64,000 nt of DNA from Eopsaltria australis (GCA_034509425.1 JAVTVJ010011652.1:6377501-6441500), one strand, 5' to 3'. Numbered from the stretch's first letter, positions 12,049 to 24,867 are shown. The notes: generated by a model not told the origin, from the letters alone. Made by a program: numbers and translations.

Positions 12049-13745
12049 TAAATTTGCTCTGTTTTTAGTCTTAGATCAGGCTAATGGTAGAGAGGATAAA
12101 AACCAGAACCACTTGAAGTTAAATTTAATATGTCAGAACATACCCTGTGTGAGACGTCTGCAGTGGGCAAATGGTAGCTGTTCTGTAACTCTGTCCCCTC
12201 TGATGTTGGTCGTTAGGCTGGACAGTTAATCACAGCCTGGCTTCCCTCAGCTGCTGGACAAAAGCAAGAACCCAGGATGTCAGTGAAAGAGGGACAGGAG
12301 TGTTCTGGGTTTACTTAGTCGTTGTGCACACCTGCACCTACCCGAAAGTGCCATTTTCTACCAGCATCTAGGGGAAAAGTATACAATGTACTCTTAGGTA
12401 ACACCTGAGTCATTAATGTAATTAATTGAGATTTAAGTTACTCTAGATCAGGGATGGGCAATGTGACCTTCTTATGACAAACCTGTGACAAATGCAAAGT
12501 GCAGCTACCCATTTTGTTTGCAACAACAGTCACTATGACCAGGTAGAGGCATTGTTCAGTTCTCTGCAGGGTGGTGGACACATTTTTGACTATAAGCCAC
12601 AAAGATATTTTTATCATGCTGGATACTTCTGAAGAAGTATCTCTGCCTGATTCACAGCCTAATCAGAATTAGGCTGAACTGTTTATTTACCACTATCTGC
12701 TAGTGACTTTTCTCAGCAGGTTCTAAGGCAGCTCTGGGGCTCAGCAGATTCTAGAGTAGAGAATTAACTAAAAAAACCAAAGGCAATAACAAAATATAGG
12801 GCTCTCCCTGGCCCATGGCAGTTTCTCAGTACCCTTATCAAACTTGCCTGAGCTAAGGAGAAGGAAAATAATTTGTGCTGATCTATCTGATTTATGTTTG
12901 TTTTCCATTGTCAGCTGCTGAGAAGAAATGTGTTGGGGACTTCAGCACTTGGGGGATTGGGAACTTGCAGCACTGATGATTAGTGGGTTGTGGGCTCTGT
13001 TGGAGGCAATGATGACTGGGACAGCTTCAAACAATGCTCCATCTGGCACAGAATAGCCGTGCAGCCATGAAGGACCTCAATGCTTGCCCCTAGCAAAGGA
13101 GGTTATTTTAAACTTCTGTCCTTTTGTACATTGCAGGGCTAATTCCAGTTAAAAGGAGATAAAATCCAATACCGGTGTTCCGTGACTTTCTACTCCTGTA
13201 GTTGTCTGAGTAGTCTGAAGGGCAGGGATGGGATAGCAATGTAAGGTGAATTCAGCTGCAGTGCAGCAGTTTTCCCACAAGATGCCAGCGTTGGGCCAGC
13301 GGTTACAGGCCCTGGCCACGTACGTCCCTGCTGTGCTAGAGGCTTGTGAAGTTGGGTGTCAGGAAAATTACTTTCATTTGATTCCTTCTGAATTTGCAAA
13401 AAGTGGATGGCCTGCACAGGTGGACAGTGGAGGTACCTTTGCATTATTAACCTCCTCATTAAGTTGTACTGAATGAGCTTTGTATGTTAAGAGTTGGCAG
13501 AGTTATATTTCACCCTCATTTCTACTGTTACAGCCCTGACACTTCCCAGAAAAGTCACTGGGAACAGCTGATAATTGGTGAACTGTAGGCACAGACAGGA
13601 TCTCTTTCTTCTGAATACACATGTCTGCTTTAGTATTTAGGGCTCTGGGTTTTTTCATGATTGATCTGTATTATGATAGTTCAAAAGAGACAGTTAGATT
13701 GAAATCTTTCTTCCATGCCTGGCTGCATTTTCCTTTTTTCTGCAG

Positions 13746-13903
13746 ATGCTGAAAAAGGCTGCCATTTCTTTCACATCCTGAGCTGTGTCCGGCAGAGCTA
13801 CAACCCCTCTCTGGCTGAAGTGGTGATGCACCGTGTCTTGGAACTACTGGAGAGTAACAGTGATGTTGTCAGCACTATGGAAGGATATTTTATGGTATTT
13901 TAA
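13746..13903 (+). CDS. STN1: STN1 terminal coding exon (second winged helix) and stop
   Basis: After completing the split His codon, the exon encodes [20 protein letters not shown], then [17 protein letters not shown] and [14 protein letters not shown], followed by TAA at 13901-13903. EKGCHF-x-HIL and VLELLE-x-x-SD-(I/V)-VSTME-x-(Y)-x-x-x-F are the diagnostic end of vertebrate STN1 and form the second winged helix. Summed over the six exons the frame is 262 complete codons plus the stop, with no frameshift or premature stop, so the gene is intact. The acceptor is TTTTTTCTGCAG at 13745. Confidence 0.94.
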
Positions 13904-15135
13904 AGAGAAAAGACAAGAAGGAGAGGTTGAGAGGCTGTTATTACCTGGTCTGATCTAGATAGTGGATATAAAAGAGGCTTTTGATTCTCCAAGTGCTGTT
14001 TTTGTCCAGCTTAAAAGAAGTTGTTCAAACACTTGTTTTAATATTCTTGCTGACTTCCTTGCTATTCCTAGTGAAAGTTGTATCAAACTGATTCTGGGCA
14101 TTCTAATCTATCAGGGGAACTGGAAAAGAAACTATGCTCTGTCCTTGGAATAGGATGAGACATTCGCCATCCTCACATCTGCATCCAGTGGGCCTAAAGA
14201 AAAGTCACTGCTAAAGATGGTGGTCATCTCAGGAGTTGTTTTTCTGGCTTAAAGACTGATCTCATGAGCTTTCATATGGTAATAGCTGTGGATCCTTCTT
14301 TTTATGTGAATTTCATAACACCCAGAGAAAGGACACACCAACAGTAGGATTTGCCTGTCCTTCCTGGCAGTGCTGGTGCACTTTTGTCTGTAAATATGAA
14401 TTCCTCAACCTGGACAGCTTTCCCACTATTAAAGCAATCCTCACCTTTCTCTGTAAAGTAATATTCAGAAACAGGGTCCTGCATCCCTTCCCCATCCTGC
14501 AGCCTTGTCCACTGGTTGTCAAGCATGGCTGCATTCCTCTGCATTCCCACCTGTGCTACTGATGCCTGTTGTGGTTTCTCCTCAGACCAGAGTTCTCAAA
14601 ATCAGCTGCTGTTTTGGTGTTTCAGTTGCTTACTACATCACAAATGATAAAAACATAAATTAGATGATTTGGAAAAGAAAATACAGAAGCCATTGAGACC
14701 CACTGTAATCTCCTCTGCCTGTTGCTTTTTGTGTCTTTTATTCTTTGTCACTTTTGTGGTAAAATACTGCCCATATCTGTGCTTGCAGAAGAACACAAGA
14801 CAGAGATGAAACAACACTGGCCTAAAGAAGGTTACCATGCATGATGTTTGATCTGGAATAATTACAACTCTGTTATGTGCAGGAGTTAAACAGCAAAGTT
14901 GTTCAATATTTATCCTTAGAGAGGGCTTGCTGCTGCAGGGGCTTGTCTGTTTAATTAATCTGTTTAATTTATGGTGTGGAGGTGAGACCTTTAACTTCAA
15001 AAGAGTACAAAAGATTGAATTTATCCTTCTTTCCTCTGCACCTTCTCTGTAAGAGTTGAAATAGCAGACTCCCAGGAGGCAGCTGTAGTGGTAAGGCCCT
15101 ATAAGGATTGACATAGCAGGGAAAAATAAACCATA
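13904..15135 (+). other. STN1: STN1 3' UTR, extent uncertain
   Basis: The sequence after the stop is presumed 3' UTR. An ATTAAA lies at 14428-14433 and the first canonical AATAAA at 15125-15130. A 175-codon open frame on the opposite strand (14638-15165) has no recognisable domain and is not called. The end of the UTR cannot be fixed from sequence alone. Confidence 0.5.
15125..15130 (+). terminator. STN1: Candidate STN1 polyadenylation signal AATAAA
   Basis: This is the first AATAAA after the STN1 stop codon. It is followed 30-50 bases later by GT-rich sequence (CATGTGTGCC, TGGTTTGTT), a typical downstream element. Alternatives are ATTAAA at 14428-14433 and AATAAA at 16130-16135. Confidence 0.4.
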
Positions 15136-15959
15136 TGCCTGAGGAAAGCCAGTGAGTAGCCCCATGTGTGCCAGCTCTCTGGTTTGTTATATTATCTGCC
15201 TCACTCTAAGCCCTGGCTGCAGTGAGATATAGGCTAAGAGAAAGGCATGACAAAATATTTGGCATTTGCATTCAGAGGCCCGTGGAAAACCCTGGCCTTA
15301 AAGAGATGGTAAGTTTGTTCATAGTAGAGAGCTGTGTATGAATCATTCATTTGCTGTGTATTCCCTGCTTGCTGCAGGACTCAGGACTTGGTTTCCTTAC
15401 AGATTTCCCTACTGCTCACATTGCTGCTCTGCTCTGAGTTGGGTACCTTCTGGTCAGATCTTAATGTGGGCCCTGAACAGGTGCTGAAGGGATGTACCTG
15501 TGCAGAAGGAAATAGAAGAGGATTAAGGAAGAGTTGTAGAGTGTTTGTTCCCCTCTCCCTCCCCATGCCCTGCATATCTCTGTAAATCAGGGAAAGAAGG
15601 CAGATTCTGAGTGAAGTGCTACTGAGGGGAATTGAAACTTTAATTTATGCCTATGAGAAGATCTGGTTGGCCATTAGGGAGATTTGCTTCTTAAATTCCT
15701 GCTCTGATTAATGAGGGGTTGGAAGTGCTGCTTAAAAACAAGGCTATCTATGGAAGAAGTAGCTTGGAATATTGATTCCTAAATTCAAATTCACTTCAGG
15801 AATTGCCCACAATCAAGCAGTACATATGGTTAAGTCACTTATTTGGCATGAGTTTGAGGATATTTTAAAGGAAAATGTGAGATGTTCCAGACCTTGTAGA
15901 AGAGCATGACATCTAATTTAAGAGATTGGCTTGGCCATTTTCTTACATTTTATTTTGCT

Positions 15960-16070
15960 GGGAAAGGGTTAAAGGAACAGTGCTAGCTCAGTGGGAAAGG
16001 TGATCTCCTCTCTTAAGTTAGAAGAAAGACCCTGGTTCTCCTGAGGATGACAGCTGAGTGTGTGGGCTGG
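15960..16070 (+). mobile_element. tRNA-derived SINE-like relic
   Basis: The stretch contains GTGCTAGCTCAGTGGG, an exact match to the RNA polymerase III A-box (TAGCTCAGTGG). About 39 bases further on is GACCCTGGTTCTCCTG, close to a B-box (GGTTCNANNCC). The A-to-B spacing is longer than in most tRNAs and the cloverleaf stems do not pair, so a functional tRNA is unlikely. A decayed tRNA-headed SINE of an old amniote family is the best reading. Family and ends are undetermined. Confidence 0.4.
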
Positions 16071-16341
16071 ATGAGTTCTGGGAGGAAAAGAGAGTTTGGA
16101 GATCATGTTGCTCTTTAGGATCACTTTAAAATAAATTCTTACCAAAATAGGATTACATCTTTGGGTTTTTCAGCTTGACTAGTTACACGTGCAAATTTTG
16201 TTACCTCCAACTCTGAGGCTGCATTTCCTGTGTTTTAGATGTGTTTCTTTGTGTAAAGTTTGCCTAAAATCCCTGTCCACTGATTTTTTATGCTTGGAGT
16301 TAGAAAGACTTGTGTCTGCATCAGTCCTGCCCCTGTTGCAG

Positions 16342-16409
16342 TTCAAAAGCACTGAACAACTGCAAAGCCTTGGATATGAGGTGGAAGGAACTTATCTCAG
16401 AAAACACAG
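16342..16409 (+). other. Candidate unannotated exon (68 nt) with strong splice signals
   Basis: A pyrimidine-rich acceptor (CCTGCCCCTGTTGCAG) ends at 16341. A perfect consensus donor, CAG followed by GTAAGT, begins at 16410. Between them one frame is open, reading FKSTEQLQSLGYEVEGTYLR then KH. It lies 2.4 kb beyond the STN1 stop on the same strand. It could be an exon of an unrecognised transcript, an alternative 3' exon reached from STN1, or a pair of chance splice signals. I do not recognise the peptide. Confidence 0.3.
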
Positions 16410-17437
16410 GTAAGTTATTCTGGAAAGGACCTGTCCCTGGAAGGTTTAAGTTGATCCTTGCTGGGAGTGTTAGACTCTTGTGATGGAGGGTGTGTTCTGA
16501 TGGTGTTTGTTCCCCAGGAACAGGAAAAAGGGATTTTTCTCAGATGAGTTGTCTCAGGGAAGTAAGATGAATAAACACAAGGGAGCCTACAGTTTTTACA
16601 AGAGTGAAAGGTTAAGCTAAAGTTAATGGAGGAACCTAGATTTAAGCTACACAGATTCTGACTGTCTGTACAGAATAGTTGTGTCTCAAGCTTGCATGCT
16701 TTTATTTTTTCCCCAGTAGCCACCCAGCCCAGGTTAACACTTCCTCTCGTTGAGAGCATTCCCTCTTGTACCTACAGGGAATGCAACATGCACAGCAGGA
16801 CCCCGAGGAGCTGTGGGAGCACAGAGCTCACTGTAGGCTGATTTACCCATTCCCTCAGTATCTCTACAGTGTGCTTCTGTGACAGCAGTCTAGACATACC
16901 CATGTTGGTATAAGTCACCTTTATGTAAGTCTAACTACACACACTAGGGCTTTTACTGCAAATAAACTGTCTCTCTGTTTAAAGATCATATCCTTAACCA
17001 ACAGTCATATCATGCACACTGTTAAAATTCTTAGACCACACCTACAAAATATTGTGCAGAGCAGTCAGTGAAAGCATGCTTTCTTGTTTTGTTTAATTTG
17101 AAAACTCGTTAGGCAACACAATTATTACTGGTTTATTAAAGGACTTAGAAGGTGGCACTTTAATGTAAAACTGACAAGTGAGAATTCATGTTGTAGAACT
17201 GCTTCATGGCCAGTTCCAGTTTCCATAGCAACAGTTACGGCAGTAAAAGGTAGGTAAGGAAAATGGAATTTTTGAAAGCAGTTGGCATTTCTATGTTACC
17301 TTAAAAAGGTAAATTTCCATAGAAATTCAGCACCTGAGAACAAAAATTACCTAAGAATCTCAATATTCTATTCTAGCAAAATGCACGGTGATTGTTTTTC
17401 TGGTGAAGAAACAAAGCAACAGCTTTACCCTCAGTCC

Positions 17438-17451
17438 CTGCCCTCTGCTTA
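17438..17451 (-). promoter_or_regulatory. CTCF-like motif beside MIR relic
   Basis: The + strand reads CTGCCCTCTGCTTA, whose reverse complement matches 12 of 14 positions of the CTCF core. It sits about 20 bases before the MIR-like relic. Binding is not shown by the sequence. Confidence 0.25.
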
Positions 17452-17457
17452 TGTGAG

Positions 17458-17595
17458 AGAAGAGATGAGGTTGCTTCATGCCTCAGTTTCCCCCATTTGT
17501 AAATTGGGGATGATAATACAGCTCCCTGTGTTGGGCATACTCCTCAATATTTTTGTAATCCAAGTCATTAAAAGCTCTATGGGAGCTATTAGAGA
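17458..17595 (+). mobile_element. MIR-type (CORE-SINE) relic
   Basis: The segment holds the recognisable MIR 3' half. It includes GCCTCAGTTTCCCCCATTTG, then TAAATTGGGGATGATAATAC, followed by a diverged body and TTAAAAGCTCTATGGGAGCT ATT. These correspond to the cctcagtttcc-catctgtaaaatggggataataat block and the agcgctatataaatgctagctatt end of MIR/THER elements. It is diverged and truncated at its 5' end, as expected for an insertion predating birds. Confidence 0.62.
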
Positions 17596-18967
17596 AGAAC
17601 TCTATGGCTGTGTGGGAGAGTGAAGGGATAGATGCTGGAGTGGGACTTAAAAAAAGTTGCTCTTGTATCAGTACTAATAGCTTTATATTTTTCTGCCTCT
17701 CTTTCCATGCATATTGCTTTGCTTGCCTTGTCATCTTGCTCTCCAAGGCCTATGAGGCAATGACGGTTGCCCTGTTTTTATTTGTATCATATTTTTTCCT
17801 GGAATCCTATTTCCTCTTATGACTTCTTAGATGATTTCATAAAAATAGAAATCCAGATAAATGAGTCCTGAGTATTCTTGTTCTGAAATGTTTGGATTGT
17901 AAATTTGGACCCATGAGGGCATGCATTTTACACAACCTGCCTGGGAAATGAAGCTTTACTTTCAAAATAATAAATGACAAAGTTAAATACTGGCTACAAG
18001 GCTAAAAACTGTTACTGTTATGGATCTGTGTATACTTGTGTATTCCAGTGATGAACACCATAAATAGGAGTTGCTAATTTATTATTCCAAGTGAGAATTC
18101 ATCAATGAGCAGCCAGCGAGGCATAGAGCCACACAGAGAATTACGAGACAAAGTACTGGAAATCTGTTTGTCAAAGAAATGCAGTTTGGTTTACTTTGAG
18201 AGTAAGCTGATCCTGTGGGGAAAAGATGTGCCTAGCAAAGATTTGTATCTTTATACTTACCTCTAAATGGGAAGGGAGCAAGTTCAGATCCCATGGGCAC
18301 CCTGAATTTTGAAACTTCCTGTCAGTGCAGCGCTGTGTTCTTTATTGCTGTCTTTCAGCACAGTCTCCAGTCCTCCTGCCCCAACCCTTCAGGCTAGAGC
18401 AAAAAAAAAAGTTCAGCCACAAAGATAAAAGAATAGTTATAATAATTGGTTACCATCCTCCAGGAGTCCCAGCACTACAGCAACATATTTGTGGATCCTT
18501 GTGGGCAGCAGGGAAATGCTGAGCCAGGGATCTTGGGTTTCATTCCCAGCAATGTATCCTGCCAGGCACAGAGACTTTCCCCCTAATTTCTTTCATCTAT
18601 TCCTGAACTCCACTCTCCCCTCTGACTCGTTTCTCTGGCCCTTCATTTCATTTCATTCACAGTCACAGATCCTGTCAAACCCCCTTCCTCTACTTTGTTC
18701 CCTTTATCTTTCCTAACTCAAATATCCTTGTCAACATCTGGCAATTGAAACTTTCAGAATAATCCCCTTGCCTAACTGACCTGGCACTGTTCACAGCCTG
18801 TTCTGATTCCAGCAGGCTGTCCTTTGCTCCTTGTCTGGGCACCAGAAGAGGCAACTTTCTTCCCGGTGTAGTTTGCAGCAGGAAAGAACTGCAATTTCAG
18901 GAAAAGAATGCTCTTTCCATCCCTCCTTCCCAAAGATTCAGTAGCACCCTAAATATTCTAGTGGTGG

Positions 18968-18998
18968 TTTTTTTTTGGTTTTGTTTTTTTTTTTTTTT
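18968..18998. repeat. T homopolymer tract
   Basis: The tract is T9, then GGTTTTG, then T15. It is a mononucleotide low-complexity run and could be a reverse-oriented poly(A) tail, but no adjacent retroposon body was identified. Confidence 0.75.
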
Positions 18999-21900
18999 GC
19001 AGGTATCCAAGTATAAAATAAATATAACTAAAAAATAAAAGAGTCCTGTCTCGCCCAAACTTGAACAAGCAGAAGTCACGCCCCTGATAGAAGCTATCTG
19101 CCTCTCCCTGCCACTTTCATGTCCTTGCAGATCTCATTGCAGACATGATCTGTGAAATTGATGTGGACTTCTAGCTTGTGTGTCTCCCAGTTAGTGTGTC
19201 TCCTTTTAGCCTGTTTTTTTCTGAGAAATGGTGACTCTATTCTAATGTGATTATTCTGTGTGTCTGGGAATTTGTCAACCTCTGTCCCAGCACCCCAAGT
19301 GACTTTGGCTTCGTTAAGAGGTGTGAAGGACCCTGAACTGTTACAGTCTGGCACATTTTTAGGGAATGGATGCACTGACAGAAGAGGGAAGCCCAAATCA
19401 GTGCCTCCATCAAAGAGAAGGAAGAAAGTCAGACAATACCAGAGAAACCACACATGGGTCAATCCCAAGGAACCTGTTCCTGTAACTTAAGCTGCCACAA
19501 GAAGTACTTGTTCTGCAAGTGCTCTTTTGAGAAATGATTGGACAGTTTTTGCAGAAGTTTCCTCACAGAGATTACCCTAAAACAGTCACGATGGCAAAGT
19601 GCAAATCCATTAAAATCTGGTAAAGCTGCATTGGGGTACAAAGTTGAGCAACTGATTGTTAATGAGGCCACCAGCCCATTACCACTAATATCTTTTCATG
19701 TGCAATGGAGGCTATACTAATCTAGTCACAGTAATTTACAAGTTGAAACCAGCCCAGATTAACAAGATTGCCTGAGAATAACATAACCAGGAATTTGCCA
19801 GTGAAAGAAATAACCTAAAGGAACAATTTTCAGTAAGTGTTGAACTACTGAACACTGCAGTGCCAATTAACCTGGCACAACATGTCCTACAGCTCTTGTT
19901 TTAGCTTGCTTTTTTCTTATTCACTGGAAGAATGCAGACTCCTTCCCTACCAGCTAGAACTAGAGCTCTCTGCCACCTTCACACCACTCTGCTGGAAACA
20001 AAGTAAGATAAATAGCAAATGTATGTCACTGCATAGCAACCAATATGATTAAATGCAGTATGTGCCAAGTCTGTTACTGGCCTGGAAAGTTCATGGTTCC
20101 TCCCAGGAGTAGAGACTTCAGCCAAATATTACAGTGATATTTGGAAATAGGAAAGAGGAATTATTCCCTCAAAAATCTTCCCCAACAATGGAGTCCTGCA
20201 AGTCCTGTAGGCCTACCTGATTGTAACATGGGCTCTTCTTGGCAAGGTACAAAGGTGGTACAGAAATGGAAAGGGTTCTTGGGGTTCTTCTCTTGCTGAC
20301 AATATTGGCCGTTTGCACTGAGAGCATAGGGGCTGTCCTTGTGTTCACATAAAATTCTCCTTTGCTATATTGTCCACAAAAAACCTCTGAGTTGCAGCAA
20401 GCCAGCTGGTGTTCTGAACCACTGCCTCCACTGCTGACTAATCTCTCTCATTGTTTTCCGTTCTCACCTTGCCGTTTTCCCCTCAGTAAAATCTCTTGAA
20501 CTTATTTCCTGATTCAAAGAAGTTATGGTCTCTGTCATCCTGTAAGTACAGTGATCCAATACAAACATAACAAGAGCAAACTGATCTAGAGAAGAGTTTT
20601 TGTTGGTACCCTGAATGTAGGAAAGGGTGAGAAGTACAGAGGAAGCTGAAGGAGATGGATTTAGCACAAAGACGTTTGAAATGAGTCCTACTGAAAAAGG
20701 CTAAAGAAATAATTGCCTAACGATGCTGTAGACATCTGTTTCAGAACAGGCAGCAGGTGTTGCATGTAATGAAAGCAAGGACTTGTACTGTTTTATTTTC
20801 TGCAATTAGAAAGCAGGGGAGGAAATGAGGTCAGGAAAAATGGAGTAAGAGAACATTTAGCATAAACAGCTGGGCAAATTTACATAGAGCACAGCAGTAT
20901 TTATATGCTCTTCCTCTACCTTCCTCACATTATCCTTGAACAGGTCTGTTCTGCAGAGTATTTTGTCCTTCCTAAAAGACCAATGCCTTGGGTGCTCAAA
21001 ATAAGATGCTAAAGTGAAAGATGGCCACCAACATGCATTTGAGGACCAAAATATTCAGGATAACGTAATTGTCACACAGATGATGTCATGAACTCATGAG
21101 AAGGTAAAGCTGCCCTTGTCTCACAGGTGGTTTGTGTGCCTCAGTCACCAGGAAAGTGGCTGGGAAAGAGTCCACTACTGTAATAGTTCTTTGACTTGCA
21201 TTCCTGGTGCTGCATGGCCAGGGCTTCATACATGTCTGGATCCAAATAAACACCAGGAATTCTGTGGATGGTATGTCCACTGCTCCAAGCTGGAAAGCAC
21301 ACCTGCATATGGCTCTGCTGGAGGAACTGTAACTTCGCTTTCCACAGAGCATTTTTTGTTTTGGGATGATCTCGTTTCTTGTTACCAGCAATTAACATCC
21401 TACAGGGCATTTTATTTTTCAAGCATCTCTACACTGCCCTACAAAGTCTAACCCCAGTCTAATGACTGCAGAAAAAACCCAAACTCTTTGTGTCTACCCA
21501 TGGGATGATGTTGCTGTTGAGGAGATCCAAAAGTGCTCTTCCTACAAAAGTTTCTCAGTTGGGAAAACCACTTTGCTTTTGCATGAAGGGAACAAAACAA
21601 AACAAAAAATTAATGCACTCCACTGCTGAGTGGTAGAGGTTGGATGTTACGGATTCTCCTTACAGTGCCAAGCTTGTGTGCTCATCACCTGTGTTCAAAC
21701 TGCAGTCCCACGAGCAACTTTTCATAAGGTTTGATTTGTATATTTTTATAGTTCACAGTCTGTCAGTCAAATGTTTTCTGGTTTGGATATTGGCAGATAA
21801 ATTCTTCTACTTTCTCTAGGGACTGTGCAGCCAAATAAAATTACTATTTGGTTTCAGAAGGGGTTGAATGAATAAAAATAGTGAACAAGAAAATTCAAAT

Positions 21901-23718
21901 TTTAAAATGAGTTGGTGAAAATTTTAAATCTCAGTGTCCATGTATGTATACCTAGAGGTAACATGGGAAGAAAATGCAAAAAAGACTATTTCTTCCTAGA
22001 CTGACTTCATTTTAACAAGCCCATGTTTTCAATAATGGAGATTACCATGTTTTTTGCAGAGGGTAAGGCAGAAACCAGTCTCAAAATGTGCTGTTTTGGG
22101 AATAGTGAGAGTGACTGAAGTCAGGGATAACATCCAGGAAGAAGCCTGAGGAATCCCAATCCAAACCTGTGACCAGTTTGGTAAACTTCAGCCGTCTCAA
22201 ACGTAAGCCTGACACGTGTATCATAAATAAAGAAAAGTGTGGCTTGGGCTTGCTTTATTTTTTTAAGCACTTCAAGAGGTATCTACAAAGACTCTGTAAA
22301 AATGGAAAAGTACAAGGTATATGTGGATGAAAAGCAGTGTGCAATGTGCTGCCACCACCCTAAACAGCGTGCAGGGCACGTACCACAGTGGGAAATCCTT
22401 CATCCACAACTGCTAAGAGAGGGCTGAAAAATAACATTAGTCGTGAAAGAGTTAAACTGTAAGATAGCTGCTTCAAGGAAAGAATAATCTATAATTTAAC
22501 TCCAGAGGGTAAAGCAGCTCTTTCATAATGTAAGTAAAAGCTGTTATGCCATTGGAAAAGCATGTACACTGCCTGCAGAAGGAGCGACTATTTTGGTTTT
22601 TCCATTATACTCAATTGCACAGAGGGGCTGACAAAGCAGCAGTCTCTGGTGAGGAGGCTGGGAGGGGAAGGGGCACGAAGAGATTGTGCTGGAGGAGGGG
22701 GGAGTTGCTCTGCCAGCACTGCTGCTGGTTGCTTCAGCTGCCTTCTACCATATTAGCTGGGCCTATTTATCTCCAGAGCGAATTTCGTTTGAAGAGCAGC
22801 AATCTCCCAAGAACATGAAATGCAGTTGGCTTTTAAAAAATAAAAAAAGATCACACCGTGCTTTGTTTCAGAGTTTGAGATTTGAATGCCAGACAGGCCT
22901 GACCATTCCTGTCATTCCTATCAAAAGCCGTGTATGTTGAAACACTGAAGTGGAAGGGCTGCATGGAAAGCAGCCTTTTTAAGAAGCTGAGGTTTTGTAA
23001 GTACAGAAGCTGAGATGGGAGTGTAACAAAGGCTCTGTGTTGTGCTGCTGCACATCAGAGCCAATAAAACCCTAAGGGGCACATCTCTAGTACCATGTCT
23101 AGCAGATTATGCATGCAACTCCAGTTGCCAGTAATGAGTTGTGTGGCTAATCTGTCATGCACAGCACTGCACAGCTCCCCTTCCCCCAAGGGGAATGCTC
23201 ATGGCATTCTGCTTCCCCCCAGGGTGCTGAGCACCGCTACAGCCTCTTCAGTTAGTGGGACAGGAAAGCACTGTGTTCCACCTGGCTGCCCTGCCAGAAA
23301 ACAGAAAGGAAAATCATCTTTAACAACAACTCCAGCCTCCACAGACAGGGCTGTTAGACCCCAGCATGGTTAACATTCAGGGGCAGTTACCTATCTACAG
23401 TGACATGCCATGAATTAATAAGAGGCATTGGAAATGGCCCTAATGGAGCACAGAAAAGCTTGTCCCTTGTTTTATTTTCTCACTGATTTAATGATCCAAG
23501 TGTTTTCAATTTACAACTCAAATGCTTATTTACAATAAAATTTCCAGCATGACAGAGTCCTCTTAAAATATGAAAACTCAAGGCATGCTCCAGCTCTGAC
23601 AACATCACACACACACATTCTGTCACGCATCAGCTTTTGCTGTAATTGGAGCAGAGTCCAGGCTGCTGGGCTGTAGCTGCACTAGGTCTGTGAGGTTAAT
23701 GTGATTGCCTGCTTGTTC

Positions 23719-23736
23719 AAAAAAAAAAAAAAAAAA
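23719..23736. repeat. A18 homopolymer
   Basis: This is an uninterrupted run of A in intergenic sequence, with no recognisable element beside it. Confidence 0.85.
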
Positions 23737-24850
23737 GAATCTGCCCACATACCCACCTAGGAAAAGGGTAGAAAAAAGCTTTTAAAAATATCTGGTTTAC
23801 TTCAACTTTCAGAAGCTGAATTTCCCAGGTGCTCCTCGGGTGAATTTTATCAGAAGCATGAATCTTTGAAGGTCAGTTATTAAATCAGCAGTTAATATTT
23901 ATATTAGTACATGCATTAAAATTGTTATAATAGCAGTGATATTCCCATGCAATGACAGGACTCCAGTAATGGGGGCTTTAAGGAAAAAAAATGTAAATAC
24001 TAGGAGTTTTGGTACTAAAATCTCCAGAGTTAGTTATTCTCCTACAAAGTCACCGTGTCTCAGACTGGTGTTCATGGCCCTGGTCAGGTACAGGCTCCTC
24101 TGCCCGTGGGGGCACCCAGCCTGCCCTGCCCCTCACTGCACACCCAGCCTGGCTTGCATTCACCCCAGCAGCCGGAGCCCGGCTCTCCAACACAAGGCTG
24201 GGAAGTGCCGTCAGCTCCAATTTCCCAGCTGCTGCCTAAGACAGCAGCAGATTTTCCCAAGCCTGCAGCATAATAAGGGGGTTTGGTTATTTTTCTGCCA
24301 GCTTTGCAATACTTGGAGATTGGACTCCCACTAGACTGGGTGTTGTACATGTTTTAAAAGAACTATCCGTGCCCCTGGCAACACATATTTTTCCTACATG
24401 CATGGACAGATGCAGCAGGCAAACAAGGAGAGCAGGAGGTGGCCGTGAGCACAAACCCGTCAGATGATGGAGGAGGAGGGGACAGAGGTACAAGGGCTGG
24501 CCAGGTTTCACAGGTGGGAAGGGGTGTCTGGAGCAGAGGAGAAGCAAATTGTGCTGAGTAGGGGAAGGTGAACAGTGTGCCAGATGCTGTGAAAGAATGG
24601 GGTAGACGCCAAAGGGGCACAAACCCCAAGGCACTGGCCTCAGGTTTGGTTGAAAACAGAAGCTCCTTCCTTACAAGAGCAGATGAGAAGAGTATCAGTA
24701 AAAATATGCCAATTAGTGAGAATGTCAGGAAGGATGTGGCAGGGTGTTTGTAGAACGATGTATTTTGTCTCTCCCTCACAATGACATGTTTTGAAAGCTG
24801 TTTTAAAACAAACCCTGAGTGTTTTCAACAATGGAGGGGACCCTTTATTC

Positions 24851-24867
24851 TTTTTTTTTTTTTTTTT
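24851..24867. repeat. T17 homopolymer
   Basis: This is an uninterrupted run of T in intergenic sequence upstream of the SH3PXD2A CpG island. Confidence 0.85.

Larger units (their letters stand above)
9900..13745 (+). other. STN1: STN1 last intron (3,846 bp)
   Basis: The intron starts GTAAGT and ends TTTTTTCTGCAG. It contains an isolated CpG-rich patch at about 11470-11600 with a CTCF-like site, and a T/G-rich low-complexity tract near 12016-12048. No STN1 exon is missing between its neighbours. Confidence 0.78.

Noticed and set aside
12445..12480. CAGGGATGGGCAATGTGACC resembling a hAT-type terminal repeat (CAGGGGTSGGCAA...).
   Set aside because: Only one end is seen, with no matching inverted end or 8-bp target duplication found nearby.
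14638..15165. 175-codon minus-strand open frame downstream of STN1.
   Set aside because: No recognisable domain. It lies over the presumed STN1 3' UTR, and one frame of this size is close to what chance gives in 64 kb.
15960..16040. Functional tRNA gene.
   Set aside because: The A-box is perfect, but acceptor and anticodon stems do not pair, spacing is atypical and there is no terminator T-run directly after; scored as a SINE relic instead.
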